A DNA stretch of 64,000 nucleotides, taken from positions 1 to 64,000 of the forward strand of contig ONHB01000013.1 in assembly GCA_900317505.1 (NCBI GenBank). The letters run 5' to 3'. Within the stretch, counting starts at the first letter, position 1; each line of letters begins with the position of its first letter. Source of the DNA: an uncultured Lachnospiraceae bacterium (lineage in GTDB: Bacteria > Bacillota > Clostridia > Lachnospirales > Lachnospiraceae). This document shows positions 60,879-64,000 of this stretch, piece after piece. A model generated the notes under the pieces. It worked only from the letters and a program-made list of their open reading frames with translations, was not told the origin of the DNA and searched no databases. Both the position numbers and the translations under genes were made by a program.

Positions 60879-62345
60879 ATGAGATGTTATCAATGTGGCG
60901 CTGAACTGTCGGAAAAAGATTTCTGTACGAATTGTGGCGCTGACGTCGTTATTTATAAAAAAATCATGCATATGTCCAATCGCTTTTACAATGAAGGACT
61001 GGCAAAAGCCAATGTGCGTGATCTGAGCGGAGCAATCGTCAATTTGCGCGAGGCGCTCAAATTTAATAAAAATCATATCGAAGCCCGCAACCTGTTAGGC
61101 TTGGTTTACTTTGAAATGGGGGAGACGGTTGCCGCATTAAGCGAATGGGTTATCAGTAAAAATATCCGTCCCCAGAAAAATATAGCAGATGATTATATCA
61201 ATGATATCCAGTCCAATCCGGCGCAGCAGGAGATGCTGGATCAGACGACCAGAAAGTACAATCAGGCGTTAGCCTACTGCAACCAGGACAGCAATGACCT
61301 TGCAGTCATCCAGTTAAAAAAGGTTGTTTCCACATATCCGCGTTTTTTAAAGGCGCAGCAGCTGTTAGCACTTTTGTATATCCAGTCTGAGGAATGGGAA
61401 AAAGCCAGAAGAGTACTGAACCGGTGCTTGAGGATTGATGTCAACAATACCATGACACTCCGGTATATCAAAGAGGTTGACAAGATGCTGGAGGGAGATG
61501 AAGCGGCTACCAAGAAAAAGAAAGCTGCCAGTCCCAATGCCTATACTTATCAGAGTGGCAATGAGACGATCATCCAGCCACGTCCGACCAGAGAATCTTT
61601 TCTTGGTCCCAATACTCTTTTAAATATTGTAATCGGTATTGTAATCGGTATTGCAGTCTGTATGTTTTTGATCGTACCTGCCAGAGTACAGTCTGCCAAA
61701 AGTGATCTCAATGATGAGTTAAAACAGATCAGTGAAAATGCAGATCAAAAGACAGCGCAGATTACCGAGCTTGAACAGCAGGTTTCCACTTTGCAGGATC
61801 AAAATGACAAGATGAACGATCAGTTGAATTCCTACTATGGAGAAGGCGGAGCTTTGCAGACGGTTGATGCACTTTTATCAACAGTAGCACTTTATATCGA
61901 GGACAGAGAAGATCTGACTGCTGTATCCGATGGTCTGTATGCGATCGATAAGGATTATGTTGAAAATGAAGCAACAGATTCTTATAAGGAATTGTACCAT
62001 GCGATTATGGATCAGGTTGGAAGTGATATTGCAAAAGAGTGTTTTGATACCGGATTGTCTTTAAAGAATCAGGGTGATTATACCAGTGCGATTGACAAGC
62101 TGGAAAAGGCCTGGTATTTTGACAACACAGATCCGGAGATTTTGTACAATCTTGCGACGGCATATCAGTCAGCCGGCAATATGGACAAGGCCAATGAATT
62201 GTACAATGAGCTTGTCAGCTCGTTCCCCGATTCCGAATTTGCAACCATGGCAGAACGCAATATTGCCAATGCCAATACCGTTTCTGTACCGCAGTCTGAA
62301 GAGGATGAGGAAACAAACAACGAGGATAATGTGGTGAGCGATTAA
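60879..62345 (+). CDS. Zinc-ribbon/TPR membrane protein
   Basis: This 488-residue protein begins with a zinc ribbon (CYQCGAELSEKDFCTNCGA, four Cys, residues 3-21). TPR-like helices come next (about 30-210). One membrane helix follows (LLNIVIGIVIGIAVCMFLIVP, about 247-267), then a coiled coil (about 275-320) and a further TPR set (about 385-460). It probably places TPR domains on both sides of the membrane. The function is unknown, but the build suggests protein-protein docking at the envelope. It follows the small gene at 60708 and ends before a terminator. Confidence 0.85.
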   Translation: MRCYQCGAELSEKDFCTNCGADVVIYKKIMHMSNRFYNEGLAKANVRDLSGAIVNLREALKFNKNHIEARNLLGLVYFEMGETVAALSEWVISKNIRPQKNIADDYINDIQSNPAQQEMLDQTTRKYNQALAYCNQDSNDLAVIQLKKVVSTYPRFLKAQQLLALLYIQSEEWEKARRVLNRCLRIDVNNTMTLRYIKEVDKMLEGDEAATKKKKAASPNAYTYQSGNETIIQPRPTRESFLGPNTLLNIVIGIVIGIAVCMFLIVPARVQSAKSDLNDELKQISENADQKTAQITELEQQVSTLQDQNDKMNDQLNSYYGEGGALQTVDALLSTVALYIEDREDLTAVSDGLYAIDKDYVENEATDSYKELYHAIMDQVGSDIAKECFDTGLSLKNQGDYTSAIDKLEKAWYFDNTDPEILYNLATAYQSAGNMDKANELYNELVSSFPDSEFATMAERNIANANTVSVPQSEEDEETNNEDNVVSD

Positions 62346-62474
62346 GAATAATTGGGTAGGAAGTGCTTGTTGGATGTGCCCGTGAGAGTTTGTTGTTTGT
62401 GGTGCATTTGTGAGTGCCAGTCGGGTGAAATGCTTGTTGGCATGAGAGTGGTTATAATTATAGAGTTATTACAA

Positions 62475-62505
62475 AAGAGAACATTTGAGGATGTTCTCTT
62501 TTTTT
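62475..62505 (+). terminator. Intrinsic terminator
   Basis: AAGAGAACAT (62475-62484) pairs perfectly with ATGTTCTCTT (62491-62500) around TTGAGG, then a T-run. Confidence 0.87.
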
Positions 62506-62613
62506 GTGTTGTGGAGTTGTGGTTTATGGTTTTTGGGGAAAAATCAGGAGATTGAGAAAAATATCCTGATGATTATAAGCAAGCTGGGAGAAGTGCTGGA
62601 AAATTGCAAAAAA

Positions 62614-62881
62614 TACCCAGTTGAAGAGAAGCAAGTGGGTAGAATGCTGGAAAAATGCGAGAAATGCCCGGTTGGAGGAAAGCATGCGGGGCAAAAAAAC
62701 GTAAAATCGCGAAAAATACCCCGCTGAAGAGAAGTAAGCGGGTAGAATGCAGAAAAAACACGAAAAATACCCAGTTGAAGAGAAGTAAGCGGGCAGAATG
62801 CTGAAAAACCAAGAAAAATACCCAGCCGAAGGAAAGCCAGCAGGGTAAAAAGCCAGAAAATTGCATAAATACCCACAAGGT
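62614..62881. repeat. Array of five (plus one partial) hairpins, 51-bp period
   Basis: Hairpins of 28-29 nt start at 62614, 62665, 62717, 62768 and 62819, with a shorter one at 62869, spaced 50-52 bp. Typical stem: TACCCA...TGGGTA around a GAAGAGAAG-type loop. In the second copy an A-U pair becomes G-C on both sides (TGCCC/GGGCA). Spacers share GAATGCTGGAAAA-like sequence. The array ends 37 bp before the spoIIAA start. A separate ATCAGGA/TCCTGAT hairpin lies at 62544-62570. Apparent minus-strand frames through it are not credible. Confidence 0.8.
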
Positions 62882-62917
62882 AATAACTATAGAATCAGAA
62901 AATAGGGAGGAAATACT

Positions 62918-63223
62918 ATGGATACCATGTTTACTGTCAGAGATGACTGTCTGCTTGTGACCATGCCAAAGGAAATGGATCACTATAAAGTAGACATGAT
63001 ACGGAAGAGCATCGATCAATATCTGTTGAGTGGAGAGGCGCAGAGTGTCGTGCTGGATTTTGAAAATACCAGATTTATGGACAGCTCCGGCATTGGGCTG
63101 ATCGTCGGGCGACATAAAATGGTAAGCTGCTTTGGTGGAAGGCTGGTTGCGGTGCATGCTAATCCAAGGATTCAGAAAATACTGTTTATGTCCGGTGTTA
63201 AGGATATGATCGAGATTGTTTAG
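62918..63223 (+). CDS. spoIIAA: Anti-sigma F factor antagonist
   Basis: This is the STAS-domain regulator that frees sigma F in the forespore when dephosphorylated. It has 101 residues and carries the phosphorylation site in MDSSGIGLI (Ser56/57). AGGGAGG precedes the ATG. The anti-sigma gene follows after 15 bp, then sigF. This complete operon order marks the organism as a spore former. Confidence 0.95.
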   Translation: MDTMFTVRDDCLLVTMPKEMDHYKVDMIRKSIDQYLLSGEAQSVVLDFENTRFMDSSGIGLIVGRHKMVSCFGGRLVAVHANPRIQKILFMSGVKDMIEIV

Positions 63224-63238
63224 TTGGAGGGGGACAAA

Positions 63239-63727
63239 ATGGTAAAACAGAAAGAAAGTAATTTTGATACGGTCTGGAATGAAAGAAAGTTAGCAGCGGA
63301 TAACTATTGCAATCTGGAATTTGAGGCACTGCCGGAAAATGAAGGATTTGCAAGAGTAGTTGTGGCAGCATTTATGACACAGCTTGATCCGCTTTTAGAG
63401 GAAATGGATGATGTAAAGACTGCGGTGTCGGAGGCTGTAACCAACTGTATCATACACGGATATCAGGGCTTTGAAAAAAAGAAACCGCAGGTACATATGG
63501 AATGTTTCCGGTGCGCAAATGAATTGTATGTGCTTATCGAAGACTATGGTGTAGGTATTGAAAATATTTCCCAGGCGATGGAGCCACTGTTTACAACTAA
63601 GCCGGATATGGAGCGATCCGGAATGGGCTTTGCTTTTATGGAAGCTTTTATGGATGAACTGTTTGTGGAATCGCAAAGTGGAAATGGAACAAAGGTATAT
63701 ATGAGTAAAAGGATTGGTGAAAAATAA
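63239..63727 (+). CDS. spoIIAB: Anti-sigma F factor kinase
   Basis: This is a GHKL-type kinase that binds sigma F and phosphorylates SpoIIAA. Motifs are the N box VKTAVSEAVTNCIIHGY near 60-76, G1 EDYGVGIENI near 101, and the G2 patch SGMGFAFMEAFMD near 129. At 162 residues it is slightly longer than the family norm. The ATG at 63239 lies after GGAGGGGG; an upstream TTG at 63224 overlaps that site. It is 3 bp from sigF. Confidence 0.94.
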   Translation: MVKQKESNFDTVWNERKLAADNYCNLEFEALPENEGFARVVVAAFMTQLDPLLEEMDDVKTAVSEAVTNCIIHGYQGFEKKKPQVHMECFRCANELYVLIEDYGVGIENISQAMEPLFTTKPDMERSGMGFAFMEAFMDELFVESQSGNGTKVYMSKRIGEK

Positions 63728-63730
63728 AAT

Positions 63731-64000
63731 ATGATGGACCTGACAACACAGTTGTTGGTACAGGCGAAGACGGGCGATAAAAAAGCCAGAGATACATTGG
63801 TCGAGGACAACCTCGGACTGGTCCATTATATTGTGAAAAGATTTTTAAACCGGGGATATGAGGTGGAGGATTTATTTCAGATCGGCTGTATCGGACTGAT
63901 GAAGGCCATTGATCAGTTCGATACCTCTTATCAGGTGAAATTTTCAACCTATGCGGTTCCGCTGATTACCGGTGAAATCAAACGTTTTATTCGTGATGAT
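63731..64000 (+). CDS. sigF: RNA polymerase sigma-F factor (partial at window edge)
   Basis: This is the forespore sigma factor that the two preceding proteins control. The first 90 codons are present and the frame runs open to the window end. Region 2 is visible: NLGLVHYIVKRFLNRG, DLFQIGCIGLMKAIDQFD and KFSTYAVPLITGEIKRFIR. Position after spoIIAB and the sequence type favour sigma F over the paralogous sigma G. Confidence 0.92.
   Translation, partial: MMDLTTQLLVQAKTGDKKARDTLVEDNLGLVHYIVKRFLNRGYEVEDLFQIGCIGLMKAIDQFDTSYQVKFSTYAVPLITGEIKRFIRDD

Noticed and set aside
62614-62881. CRISPR array
   Set aside because: Repeats are imperfect, the intervening pieces are themselves related to one another, and no cas genes are near.
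62573-63157. Minus-strand frame of 194 residues with 17-residue repeats
   Set aside because: The repeats are the 51-bp hairpin period read in frame; the frame overlaps spoIIAA on the opposite strand and has no ribosome site.

Overview
The window looks like a core stretch of a sporulating Clostridia chromosome, most likely a Lachnospiraceae gut anaerobe. The reasons are strong AGGAGG-type ribosome binding sites, a spoIIAA-spoIIAB-sigF operon at the right edge, an addB-addA pair, an anaerobic feoA-feoB iron locus, gltB-gltD, and DUF2225, DUF6062 and CPBP-type proteins. The genus is my judgement from gene content; no search was run. Most genes are on the + strand.

Layout. 0-13.7 kb: guaB, a GGDEF-EAL c-di-GMP enzyme, a polytopic membrane protein, glnS, a DUF2225 protein, a MocR regulator, a small anchored acidic protein, a TetR regulator, a DUF6062 protein and a uracil permease. 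13.8-20.5 kb: a 250-bp palindrome, a folded leader in front of a ZIP metal transporter, the feo iron operon with a short Fur-like regulator, and an HTH/HipA-like pair. 20.5-27.6 kb: addB-addA for double-strand break processing. 27.7-31.25 kb: an accessory pocket holding a DUF4143 ATPase, a HEPN-like fragment, a RelB/RelE-type pair, an SMI1/KNR4 gene broken by one amber codon, and the 3' end of a group II intron. 31.3-35.5 kb: a glycosyltransferase, TPP-riboswitch-controlled thiT, signal peptidase I and a HAD-CPBP fusion. 35.5-42 kb: gltB-gltD behind seven iterated palindromic 9-mers. 42-48 kb: a cell-wall amidase, a Crh-like HPr protein and a nuclease-helicase, followed by an AT-rich gene desert. 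48-55.5 kb: a GH13 enzyme, a three-gene MacB-like ABC cluster and a coiled-coil/SHOCT protein. 55.6-64 kb: tRNA-Pro(AGG), a second, 502-bp palindrome, valS, folC, a zinc-ribbon/TPR protein and the spoIIA operon.

The most unusual content is non-coding. Two long hairpin elements (13844-14093 and 55998-56499, opposite orientation) share a 51-nt core. Their outer arms differ in sequence between the copies, yet each copy keeps near-perfect self-pairing, and every mismatch in the outermost arms is G-U compatible. Other candidates are a folded leader before the ZIP gene, a phased repeat array before gltB, and five tandem hairpins with a 51-bp period just before spoIIAA. None could be tested by alignment or folding software here.
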